NCBI GenBank assembly: GCA_947624295.1
Contig: CANQJV010000017.1
Location: 1 to 37,823, forward strand
Reading direction: 5' to 3'
From: an uncultured Ruminococcus sp.
GTDB taxonomy: Bacteria > Bacillota > Clostridia > Oscillospirales > Ruminococcaceae
DNA: 37,823 nucleotides
The notes under the pieces were generated by a model that saw only the letters and a program-made list of their open reading frames with translations, made no database searches and had not been told where the DNA came from. Shown piece by piece: positions 8,823 through 16,530 of the stretch. The position numbers and the translations under genes were made by a program. Each line of letters opens with the position of its first letter. Positions within the stretch are counted from its first letter, which is position 1.

Positions 8823-9140
8823 GAACAAGTACATACTTATTTTCAACAGAGTTTTCAACACTTTCAACAATTTGATTTGTGGAAAAGATAAGCGTGAATT
8901 TAATTTATCGGCAAGTCTTTCAACAATTCTGCAAATAATTTCGACAGATTGAACAAGTACAGGCTTATTTTCAACAGAGTTTTCAACAGTTTCAACAATC
9001 GGATTTGTGGAAAGATGAGTGTGAGTTTAATTTATTGGCAAATCTCTCAACAATTCTGCAAACATTTTTGGCAATCTGAACAAGTACAGGCTTATTTTCA
9101 ACAGAGTTTTCAACAGTTTCAACAATTTCATTGTGGAGAA
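8823..9140. repeat. 127-bp direct tandem repeats related to the 5' end of the DUF5696 gene
   Basis: This fills the 385-base gap between the DUF5696 and YIP1 genes. Units start with GAACAAGTAC at 8823 (128 bp), 8951 (127 bp) and 9078 (partial, about 63 bp). A related unit at about 8651-8756 lies inside the DUF5696 gene. Each unit carries TTTTCAACAGAGTTTTCAAC and GATTTGTGGAAA. Read on the minus strand, units encode peptides such as KFTLIFSTNQIVESVENSVEN, close to the DUF5696 N-terminus, but the start codon is degraded and a 127-bp period cannot hold the frame. The array therefore looks like decayed duplications of the leader and signal-peptide region. Confidence 0.85.
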
Positions 9141-9141
9141 C

Positions 9142-9762
9142 TTATCCCCTGATTCTGTACAGGAGTTCAGTGTATATAGTCGAAATAAACATATACAGTT
9201 GCTGAACAAGTGCCATAAAAAGTATCAGCAGAAACAGCATTATGAACATCGCCACAATTGTAAGCAGTACAGACGCAATTGTCCGCATAAAAGTATACTG
9301 ATGGACGGCTTTCACTGCCGAAAATATCAGGATAACTGACCATATAACGCCTGTAATCTCTATCACCTGCATAAATACGTACTCGTCTTTTATCAGGAAA
9401 TGCGAAAGGACTGTATTTATCAGGCTCTGCGCAATGTACGGCACAAGCGCATATGAACTGTATATGAATATGTTTTTAGTACTTCCCTCGCCGTCAAGGA
9501 ACGTACTCACCGCATTATTGGCAGTCACCCACGCAAAAAATATAACAAAACTGCTGATTATACAGGGGATTACGCTGAAAGTCTTGTCATAAGATTCCCT
9601 GAACTGAAAACCGTACAGGCGTTCCTGCGCAATACGTGAAAAGAAAAGCAAAGTCAACAGAATCCACGCAATTTTCATAGAACCTGATTTTTTCCAGCGC
9701 ATTTCCTCGAAACCGTCCGATAAGTGCGTAACGGCGTATTTTAGCCATTGTAACTGATTCAT
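9142..9762 (-). CDS. YIP1-family integral membrane protein
   Basis: 206 residues. A soluble N-terminus (about 1-25, with HLSDGFEEMRWKKSGS) precedes about five hydrophobic helices, including FSVIPCIISSFVIFFAWV and TIASVLLTIVAMFIMLFLLI. The layout and N-terminal block match YIP1/Yip1-like bacterial membrane proteins, assigned by recognition. The function in bacteria is unknown. It starts 1 nt after the NHL-protein stop, with GGAG upstream, so it is co-transcribed and perhaps translationally coupled. Its place between the NHL and DUF5696 genes suggests a membrane component of the same system. Confidence 0.75.
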   Translation of the reverse strand: MNQLQWLKYAVTHLSDGFEEMRWKKSGSMKIAWILLTLLFFSRIAQERLYGFQFRESYDKTFSVIPCIISSFVIFFAWVTANNAVSTFLDGEGSTKNIFIYSSYALVPYIAQSLINTVLSHFLIKDEYVFMQVIEITGVIWSVILIFSAVKAVHQYTFMRTIASVLLTIVAMFIMLFLLILFMALVQQLYMFISTIYTELLYRIRG

Positions 9763-9763
9763 A

Positions 9764-11089
9764 TTACTTTTTTCTCCTGTATTTCCTGAAAAATGCTATT
9801 GCTGATACAAGCAGGATAATTGCTGAAAATATATACCCTCCGTTTGAACGGATAAATTCACGGCGGTAACCCTCAAAAGCCTTGTTGTATGTACTCCTGT
9901 CGTCAGCGAGTTTTGCGTATTTCATAGAACTGCTATAGTCGCCCTCCCGTAAAAATGCTGAAGCAACGCCTTTATAAGCGTACCTGTAATTACCGTCACG
10001 CCTCAGGACTTCCTGAAACGGCTCAAGCGATTCCTCGTAGTATCCGCCGTTATAGAGGTCAACAGCTTTATGGACTATTTCGCCGAAATCAGTCTGCCTG
10101 AAAATAGTTATATTATTTTTCATTGAATCAGTCACGTATATAGCATTATTCGCCGACTCTACCGCTGAAACCTGCCTGAAATTCCCCGTCTGACTACCTG
10201 TACCGCCTGTAATAAAAAGCAAGTTGCACTCCTCGTCATACTGGAAAATACGCCCTGCTGTCCTGTCAAGGCAATTTATACAGCCGTCCTCTGCTATGTC
10301 GATGTCAACTATTTCTGATGACATAAGCCTGTTCTGCGAAGTATCGTACATAGGCGTATAATCCCCGATTGTCAGTTCTTTCCCCGAAAATATGTTATCT
10401 CCTGCCGGATTCAGTTTTTTGACGGAATCCGTCCTTGAGGAAGTACACGTGAATATAAAATCACCGTCTATATCAAAATTCGTTATGCCTGTAGGGATAT
10501 TCCTTGACCGCCTTGCCCGTTTTTCGTCCGAAATAAGCATATCTGATATGTAATCCGCCATAACTCCTGCTGTATTCTTAACGCTGTCCGCACCGTAGAA
10601 TCCCGTAAAATTACCGTCCGAATCAAATACTGCTGCCCCTGAAGTTATATTGTTCAGGACAACGTAAATATTCCCTGCCTTATCTGCAATTACTTTCTGC
10701 GGAATAAATGTTTTCTGACTGTCGTACAGTTCGGAATCAGGCTTTGTTATTTCCGTGACAATTCCGCCGTTCTTATCCGTAACAAGCACCCGTGAATTTT
10801 CGCTGTCAGCGATATATATATAGTCCGATACGAATACACCCATAGGCGACTTGAGGTCAAGATTGTCATATATTTTAACGGCACGGCTGAAATCGCTGTC
10901 TACCGCAATAATCCTGTTGTTACCTGTATCCGCAATATAAAAAAGTTCATCGGCACTATCATAGAATATATCTGACGGCGTATTCAGACTTCCCACGCCC
11001 AATTCATCACCCGTGACTGCTTTTTCAGCGATATATCCTGCTTGTGAGGGTACTGCCTCACCCCATTTGTCATAGTTATATGATTCCAT
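9764..11089 (-). CDS. NHL-repeat beta-propeller protein with TPR-like segment and C-terminal membrane anchor
   Basis: About 441 residues. NHL-type blades are clear: FYIADTGNNRIIAVD, IYIADSENSRVLVTD, IYVVLNNITSGAAVFD and IYVTDSMKNNITIF. A helical segment (about 345-405, AVDLYNGGYYEESLEPFQEV and AYKGVASAFLREGDYSSSMK) resembles TPRs. A terminal helix (GGYIFSAIILLVSAIAFF) is followed by RKYRRKK. Oddly, no signal peptide is visible: the protein begins MESYNYDKWGEAVPSQ, which looks like the first residues of the mature domain. The start at 11089 has AGGAG at 6-nt spacing and lies 13 nt after the permease stop. A start at 11137 adds only 16 non-hydrophobic residues and overlaps the permease. A scaffold or sensor role is inferred. 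Confidence 0.8.
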   Translation of the reverse strand: MESYNYDKWGEAVPSQAGYIAEKAVTGDELGVGSLNTPSDIFYDSADELFYIADTGNNRIIAVDSDFSRAVKIYDNLDLKSPMGVFVSDYIYIADSENSRVLVTDKNGGIVTEITKPDSELYDSQKTFIPQKVIADKAGNIYVVLNNITSGAAVFDSDGNFTGFYGADSVKNTAGVMADYISDMLISDEKRARRSRNIPTGITNFDIDGDFIFTCTSSRTDSVKKLNPAGDNIFSGKELTIGDYTPMYDTSQNRLMSSEIVDIDIAEDGCINCLDRTAGRIFQYDEECNLLFITGGTGSQTGNFRQVSAVESANNAIYVTDSMKNNITIFRQTDFGEIVHKAVDLYNGGYYEESLEPFQEVLRRDGNYRYAYKGVASAFLREGDYSSSMKYAKLADDRSTYNKAFEGYRREFIRSNGGYIFSAIILLVSAIAFFRKYRRKK

Positions 11090-11102
11090 TTTCAACTCCT
11101 GA

Positions 11103-11945
11103 TTACCTCTTGATACCTGAATGCGCCATAGTATCAATCACCTGACTTTGCGTGAGCATAAACACGATAACAGGCGGTATAAGCATAAAAACAGATGCAG
11201 CCATAGTTTCGCCTGCTCTTGCGATACCTGTTGTGGAAATTTGTGTGATTACAGTCGGCAAAGTTTTATACTGCTCCTGAAATACAAGACTGCCGCCCTG
11301 CATATTCCACGACGCTTGAAATGCAAAGATAATCAGCGTCATAAGGGCAGGTTTCTGATTAGGGATAACTATTTGCCAGCATATCCTGAACAGCCCTGCT
11401 CCGTCTATTTTAGCTGATTCTATTATGCTGTCAGGCATCTGACTTATTGACTGCTTCATCAGGAATAGTCCCATAGGTGAGGCTATTGACGGTAATATAA
11501 GTGCAAGCGGATTATCTATAATGCCCATTTTCGACATAACTGCGTACTGCATTATATAAATTACATTGCTCTGGTAGAGTAGTGACGTGACTATGACCGA
11601 ATTTATCAGCTTACTGAACGGGAATCTGCATTTTGCGAGTACAAACGCTCCCATTGAAACAAATACGCACTGCGAAAAAGTCACTGTAAACGTAACTGCT
11701 ATACTGTTGAACAGATACCGTGAAAACGGTACACGGTTGTTATCGAGAATATCAAACATACTGCTGAAATTATCAAGCGTAGGGCGTAATGTGTACAGTT
11801 TCGGCGGAAATATAAACAATTCCTCCTGCGGTTTCAGCGACATCACTATTGTGAGATAAATCGGCAGAAACATAAATGCGCCAAGTATAATAAGCAGCAG
11901 TGCTGTAATAATATTGCCTGCTTTCTGTTTATTTGTCTTTACCAT
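11103..11945 (-). CDS. Carbohydrate ABC transporter permease, MalG-like (first pair)
   Basis: 280 residues, six predicted helices, and an EAA loop at about 174-190 (IIESAKIDGAGLFRICW) followed by VIPNQKP. The N-terminal helix starts right after a basic stretch (MVKTNKQKAGN), and a large first extracytoplasmic loop follows, as in MalG/CUT1 proteins. The AAGGA site is 7 nt from ATG 11945, and the start is only 2 nt after the stop of the partner permease, so the two are translated together. This pair follows the solute-binding fusion gene and is its most likely partner. Confidence 0.92.
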   Translation of the reverse strand: MVKTNKQKAGNIITALLLIILGAFMFLPIYLTIVMSLKPQEELFIFPPKLYTLRPTLDNFSSMFDILDNNRVPFSRYLFNSIAVTFTVTFSQCVFVSMGAFVLAKCRFPFSKLINSVIVTSLLYQSNVIYIMQYAVMSKMGIIDNPLALILPSIASPMGLFLMKQSISQMPDSIIESAKIDGAGLFRICWQIVIPNQKPALMTLIIFAFQASWNMQGGSLVFQEQYKTLPTVITQISTTGIARAGETMAASVFMLIPPVIVFMLTQSQVIDTMAHSGIKR

Positions 11946-11947
11946 AA

Positions 11948-12838
11948 TTATTCCTTGAATAGCCTGCTTATGACCTTATTGCAGACGTACATTGCTATGA
12001 AAAGTACAGTGCATATTGCTGAAGCGTAACCCATTTCCCAACGCACCCAGCCGTAATCATAAGCGTGTGTCATAATTGTGTGAGCCTTGTAATCTGTTGA
12101 CGGGAATCCGACAAGTTCCTGCGCTACCGTCCCCGCAGTGAACGAGCTGACTATCTGCATAACTCCTGCAAAAAGCATTTGCGGTTTCATAGACGGTATC
12201 ACGATATATACGAGTTCCTGTAATTTGCTGTCCATACCCTCAATATATGCGACTTCATAGAGATTGCGGTCTATATTCCTGAATCCTGCACTCAGCGCGA
12301 GGAATCCTGCTCCGAGCGAAAGCCATAGCTGTACTGTTATTGTTACTCCGAGAACATACCTCGAATCAGTCAGCCACTGCACGGGTGACTGTATAAAGCC
12401 CCATTCTATCAGAGTTGAATTAAGCCACCCGTTCATATCTCCGCTGAAAATTATTTTCCAGACAGTGTAAACGTTCGCCATAGAGGGGATATAGAATATC
12501 AGTGTGAAAATAGAACGTAATTTTTTCGGTAAACCGTCTATCAGCCACGCTAAAAGAAAACATATCATATAGCTTACGGGACCCGTGATGACCGCAAATA
12601 TTATCGTCACCCGAATTGCTTTTGTGAATACTTTGTCAGACAGAAACAAGTTTATATAGTTGTCAAATCCTACAAATTCAGGCGGTTGTGCCATATTGAA
12701 ATTGGTGAATCCTACAGGCAGTGACATTATTACAGGTACTATCGTGAATATAACAAAAAGTATCATAAACGGCGCAAGCATAAGATAACAGTCCCTGTTT
12801 TTACGGACATCACACCATAATTTTTTTAATTTGTCCAT
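11948..12838 (-). CDS. Sugar ABC transporter permease, MalF-like (first pair)
   Basis: 296 residues with six predicted helices. The EAA loop is at about 194-205 (NLYEVAYIEGMDS), followed by VIPSMKP. The first helix (CYLMLAPFMILFVIFTIVP) is typical of CUT1 MalF/UgpA proteins that lack the long MalF N-terminus. The ATG (12838) lies inside the end of the solute-binding gene (13-nt overlap), which indicates translational coupling. With the gene at 11103 it forms a heterodimeric channel. As elsewhere in the operon, no cognate ATPase is present. Confidence 0.92.
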   Translation of the reverse strand: MDKLKKLWCDVRKNRDCYLMLAPFMILFVIFTIVPVIMSLPVGFTNFNMAQPPEFVGFDNYINLFLSDKVFTKAIRVTIIFAVITGPVSYMICFLLAWLIDGLPKKLRSIFTLIFYIPSMANVYTVWKIIFSGDMNGWLNSTLIEWGFIQSPVQWLTDSRYVLGVTITVQLWLSLGAGFLALSAGFRNIDRNLYEVAYIEGMDSKLQELVYIVIPSMKPQMLFAGVMQIVSSFTAGTVAQELVGFPSTDYKAHTIMTHAYDYGWVRWEMGYASAICTVLFIAMYVCNKVISRLFKE

Positions 12839-15654
12839 TTGTTTTTTCTTTCTATCTCATCATTTATATCACGGTTATACCATATCAGCATATCACGGGG
12901 ATTTTCATTGTTGTTGACCGTTTCCCTGAATGCGTTCATAATATTCCTCGTGACGGCATAAGATGCAGGTATTATCGGTATTTCAGCCAGTTCAGCCTGC
13001 TGCTGAGTAAGCCTCTCAAGCTGATGTTCCGACCACGGTAACCGGCGGAGTGCATTGACATTTGCGGTCTGATAACGCCCTGCAATTCCGAGCAAGCCCT
13101 CTGTTTTGTTACCGAAATCCGCCTGTATATCGTCCTGTGTGAACCATTTTATAAATTCCCATGCCTGTTCTTTTTTATCGGAACCGCTGAAAATCACCGC
13201 TCCTGAACCTGTGGAGTTTACAGCGTGCGAGACTGTACCGTCCTGCTGCAAAGTACCCGGTACTCGGCAGAAATCCCACAAGCCTTTTATTTCGGGGGAG
13301 GCGTACTCAAGCTGTCCTGCAAACGAGTAGTCCGCAATGACTATAGGGTATTCGCCTGTCCTGAATCGGCTGAATGCATCGTATGACTGTTCAAAACTGT
13401 AATCAGTATAGAAGTCCGTCCACTTCTCGAAAGCCTGCACCGCACGTATATCGTCAAGCACTGATTTACTCATATCATCGCTGTAATACGTCATTCCCTG
13501 CTGTAGCAAAAGCGTCGCAAAAGTATGCCCTGATTCCGTAGCAGGCGAAATATTGGCTGACGGCAGCACAAGCCCTGCTGAAAAATAATTCCGCTGTAAT
13601 GAGGGCAACATATCTATAAGGTCGTCCCACGTTTCAGGCGGTGAATCTATCCCCAATTCAGCGAGAATATCCGTTCTGTAGAACATCATCGGGAAATTCT
13701 GCACAAGCGGTATACCGTAAGTTCCGCCTTTATATTGGTAAGGCGTGAGAGCGTTCTCCTGAAATCGCCCCGATACTTCTCCGAAATCAGAATACTGCGA
13801 TATATCGGTAATCAGCCCTCTTGATGCGAGGTTGACGGGAAACTCTCCGCCTAAAAACAGAGCACAATCAGGTTCTTTCCCCGAAAGTGCCGACTCTATG
13901 ATTCCGCCTGACACAAGTTTCACGGTCACGGGTATACCGCTTTCTTCTGTAAATCGGCTTTCAGTGAGTTCACGCACTATCTGCGCCTGGTCACGCCCTG
14001 AAGCAACCCATATTTCAGTTGATTCCCTGCCTGACGTATCCGGCGTATCTGACAGAGTACTGTAATCCTCGAAAAATGAGCCTGCGAACGATTTCAAGCC
14101 GAACAGTGCCGATGAAAATATATTTTCGGTGCAGTCTGTAAATTCAGCTCCTGCCGTGGCAAATTCTATGTAGTCGATTTCAAGAGGCTGTCTGCAATAG
14201 TCACGCATTACAGCCGATACTGACGTTATACTCTCCTTGATTTGCGCAAGGTAATCAGGGATTCTCAGCGGTTTTTCTATGCATTTGTCAAGGATAACTG
14301 CCGTATTCCCTAACAGTGATACTTCAGAACCCGTTGAAATTGTTTCTATTTCAGACTGTATAGCTTTCAGTTCTTGTGAAATTTCACCAAAATTGTCAAG
14401 CAAATCAGGGATTTTTTCGTGAACATAGTAGTCTGTATATTTATCGGGATACGGGCTTGTAATCATCAGTATTTCCCTGTAATACTCGTTCAGACGGTCT
14501 ATGACACTGTCAAGTTTCCGCACGGGTTCACCTATGTCGCCTGTAGTGCATTCCATAGTAATCGTGTGATTAGTACCGCCCGAAAGATACACATATATAT
14601 CATCGCCCGATTCAGTTTCAGGGACTGTAACGCTCCAGTCCTTGCTGTAGAAAAAGCTGACTTGCTCCAACTCTCTGCACGGTATTTCGCCGTCTATGTA
14701 AATCCGCCTGTTGGAATAAAGTCCCCTCATCTGATTTTGCCTTGCCTTGATTCCGATTCTGAACCAGCCTCCCTCACCTATTTCAGCGGAGGGTATCTCC
14801 CATGTGAGCGATTGCAAGGCGTTTTCCCACGTACCGTCCGCACCGATTGTATTGTATACTACTTTTACAGGGTCAGCAGGCGAGACTTTATAGCTTGAAT
14901 TATCGTATGTCGGCGATAAAACTGCGTCACTCTTATAGACAGCGTTCTCCCCTTCGATTCTGAAAACAAACGGTTCATCACAAGTAACATCTACAGGCTG
15001 ATACGGCGGTATATCGGGAGGATTGCAGAATGTAAAGTTCTCCAGCGAAAAGTCCCCTCTGTCTGAAGTGAATGTTATACTATGTTCGCCTTTGGTTAAA
15101 TAAAAAAACAGTGGTTCTCTGAATAAGCCGTCCGAATCCTGCACAAAAGTTTCCTGCGGAATACTCTGCTGTACTTGCGACGGGCGTACCTGATTCCCAC
15201 GTGAATCCGTATGAATTGCAGTTTCGTTGACCCATACCCGTTTCAGTACTATTCTTGTTGCCGTATCATAGGGGATTTCGCCGTCAATTTTAATTGCAAG
15301 TTCTATCTCGTGGCTGTCGGATTCAAGCGGAATATAGTTGATTTTCAGACAATACCGCCCTGTTTCGGGGATATTCGTCTTATAGGTGACTTCTCCCGTA
15401 CTTCCCCATATGAGCGCATTTGATTCGGGAACACAATCGCCGTCACAAGTTACAAAGTCCGCACCATTCGTAATAATTTCGCCTGACGGTTCAGGTTGAG
15501 TGCAGTACAAATCATAATATTCTCTGAAAGTCATATAAGGGCTTACAGGTTCAATAGGGCAGTATTCCGCTGTAACCGCATTCGTCGGCGCAAACAGGCA
15601 TATTATTACTGCTGAAATAAAAAAGCATAGAATTTTTTTCACTTTCACTTTCAT
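12826..15654 (-). CDS. Large extracellular solute-binding protein fused to N-terminal beta-sandwich domains
   Basis: 942 residues, about twice the usual size of a sugar-binding lipoprotein. The signal peptide (about 1-29, ISAVIICLFAPTNAVTA) has no lipobox cysteine. Residues 30-390 look like two carbohydrate-binding-like beta-sandwiches, with paired motifs GRYCLKINYIPLES, WFRIGIKARQNQMRG and HTITMECTTGD. A helical stretch of about 390-480 contains ELKAIQSEIETI. The family-1-type solute-binding domain runs from about 543 to 900 (EIWVASGRDQAQIVRELTE, GTYGIPLVQNFPMMFYRTDI, PPETWDDLIDMLP, WEFIKWFTQDDIQADFG). Inference: capture of a glycan or oligosaccharide for the adjacent permeases. It is the first gene of the operon, behind a consensus promoter, with AGGGA about 8 nt before the ATG. 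Confidence 0.88.
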   Translation of the reverse strand: MKVKVKKILCFFISAVIICLFAPTNAVTAEYCPIEPVSPYMTFREYYDLYCTQPEPSGEIITNGADFVTCDGDCVPESNALIWGSTGEVTYKTNIPETGRYCLKINYIPLESDSHEIELAIKIDGEIPYDTATRIVLKRVWVNETAIHTDSRGNQVRPSQVQQSIPQETFVQDSDGLFREPLFFYLTKGEHSITFTSDRGDFSLENFTFCNPPDIPPYQPVDVTCDEPFVFRIEGENAVYKSDAVLSPTYDNSSYKVSPADPVKVVYNTIGADGTWENALQSLTWEIPSAEIGEGGWFRIGIKARQNQMRGLYSNRRIYIDGEIPCRELEQVSFFYSKDWSVTVPETESGDDIYVYLSGGTNHTITMECTTGDIGEPVRKLDSVIDRLNEYYREILMITSPYPDKYTDYYVHEKIPDLLDNFGEISQELKAIQSEIETISTGSEVSLLGNTAVILDKCIEKPLRIPDYLAQIKESITSVSAVMRDYCRQPLEIDYIEFATAGAEFTDCTENIFSSALFGLKSFAGSFFEDYSTLSDTPDTSGRESTEIWVASGRDQAQIVRELTESRFTEESGIPVTVKLVSGGIIESALSGKEPDCALFLGGEFPVNLASRGLITDISQYSDFGEVSGRFQENALTPYQYKGGTYGIPLVQNFPMMFYRTDILAELGIDSPPETWDDLIDMLPSLQRNYFSAGLVLPSANISPATESGHTFATLLLQQGMTYYSDDMSKSVLDDIRAVQAFEKWTDFYTDYSFEQSYDAFSRFRTGEYPIVIADYSFAGQLEYASPEIKGLWDFCRVPGTLQQDGTVSHAVNSTGSGAVIFSGSDKKEQAWEFIKWFTQDDIQADFGNKTEGLLGIAGRYQTANVNALRRLPWSEHQLERLTQQQAELAEIPIIPASYAVTRNIMNAFRETVNNNENPRDMLIWYNRDINDEIERKNKWTN

Positions 15655-15694
15655 AGAAACAGTCCCTTGTTATCAGCTAATTCAACTAATTAAA

Positions 15695-15723
15695 ATTATA
15701 GCAAATTTCACTCTGTCTGTCAA
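15695..15723 (-). promoter_or_regulatory. Consensus promoter of the ABC/DUF5696/NHL operon
   Basis: On the minus strand, TTGACA (15723-15718), 17 nt and TATAAT (15700-15695) form a perfect sigma-A match about 41 nt upstream of the first start codon. It drives the 15654-to-4735 operon. Confidence 0.9.
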
Positions 15724-15730
15724 GTGAGTA

Positions 15731-15759
15731 TTGACAATTATAGTAACTTATGTTAAAAT
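15731..15759 (+). promoter_or_regulatory. Promoter of the NatA/NatB-like exporter operon
   Basis: TTGACA (15731-15736), 17 nt and TAAAAT (15754-15759), one base off consensus. Its -35 box is only 7 nt from the -35 box of the divergent ABC-operon promoter, so polymerase binding at one may exclude the other. Confidence 0.85.
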
Positions 15760-15789
15760 ATATATATTATTTATATTCAGGAGGTTACT

Positions 15790-16530
15790 ATGGAGAATAT
15801 TCTCGAAGTAAAACAATTGTCCAAACAGTACGCTAAAACTCTCGCTGTAGACAGGATTTCTTTCGAAATACAAAAGGGTGAGATTTTCGCACTGATAGGA
15901 CCTAACGGCGCAGGCAAAACCACTACTATACGTATGATTTCGACACTGCTGACGCCTACGGACGGTGACGCAACTGTAAACGGCTTCAGCATACTCAGAG
16001 ACCCCGAAAAAGTCCGTCAAAATATCACGTATCTCCCCGATGAGGCAGGTGCTTACAAGAATATGACAGGGAAAAAATATCTGCGCTTTATGGCAGGGCT
16101 TTTCTCGACTGATATTGACGAAATCAACAGCTATGTCGAAAGAGCTGAAAAAATGTCCAATCTCGGGGACAGGCTGAATAACAAAATCGGTACTTACAGC
16201 AGGGGTATGATTCGCAGACTACTCCTCTCAAGAGCCGTCATGACACGCCCCTCACTCGCTATACTCGATGAGCCGACAAGCGGTCTCGACGTGCTGAACG
16301 CCCTCGAAATCCGCAGTATGATTAAAAATTTAGCTAAAGATGAGGGTATGTCATTCCTGCTGTCGTCCCACAATATGCTCGAAATTGAATTTGTTTCAGA
16401 CCGTGTGGGGATTATCGCTAAAGGTCATCTGCTCGTCACCGGGCGCACCGATGAACTCAAACAACGCTACAATGCCCAGAATCTTGAGGAAGTTTTCGAA
16501 AGGGTGGTGAATAATAATGAAATTCTTTAA
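15790..16530 (+). CDS. ABC exporter ATPase, NatA/CcmA type
   Basis: 246 residues. Walker A GPNGAGKT is at 37-44, the signature at about 138-144 (YSRGMIRRL, a variant of LSGGM), Walker B and the catalytic glutamate at about 157-162 (LAILDE), the D-loop SGLD, and the switch histidine at H195 (SSHNM). Known role of the family: it powers ABC-2 exporters (sodium, drugs or peptides). It is not of the sugar-importer MsmX type: it is short, lacks the C-terminal regulatory domain, and is paired with an ABC-2 permease. AGGAGG lies 6-7 nt before the ATG. The next gene starts inside it. Confidence 0.95.
   Translation: MENILEVKQLSKQYAKTLAVDRISFEIQKGEIFALIGPNGAGKTTTIRMISTLLTPTDGDATVNGFSILRDPEKVRQNITYLPDEAGAYKNMTGKKYLRFMAGLFSTDIDEINSYVERAEKMSNLGDRLNNKIGTYSRGMIRRLLLSRAVMTRPSLAILDEPTSGLDVLNALEIRSMIKNLAKDEGMSFLLSSHNMLEIEFVSDRVGIIAKGHLLVTGRTDELKQRYNAQNLEEVFERVVNNNEIL

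Noticed and set aside
8700..9140. TTTTCCACA-like words (minus strand) in the repeat array, resembling DnaA boxes or a replication origin
   Set aside because: They are part of a duplicated signal-peptide-coding segment, evenly spaced by the 127-bp unit, with no dnaA/dnaN or AT-rich unwinding region nearby.
15790..16530. The ATPase at 15790 as the energy source for the divergent sugar permeases
   Set aside because: It is of the NatA exporter type, lacks the C-terminal domain of MsmX/UgpC proteins, is divergently transcribed and is coupled to its own ABC-2 permease.
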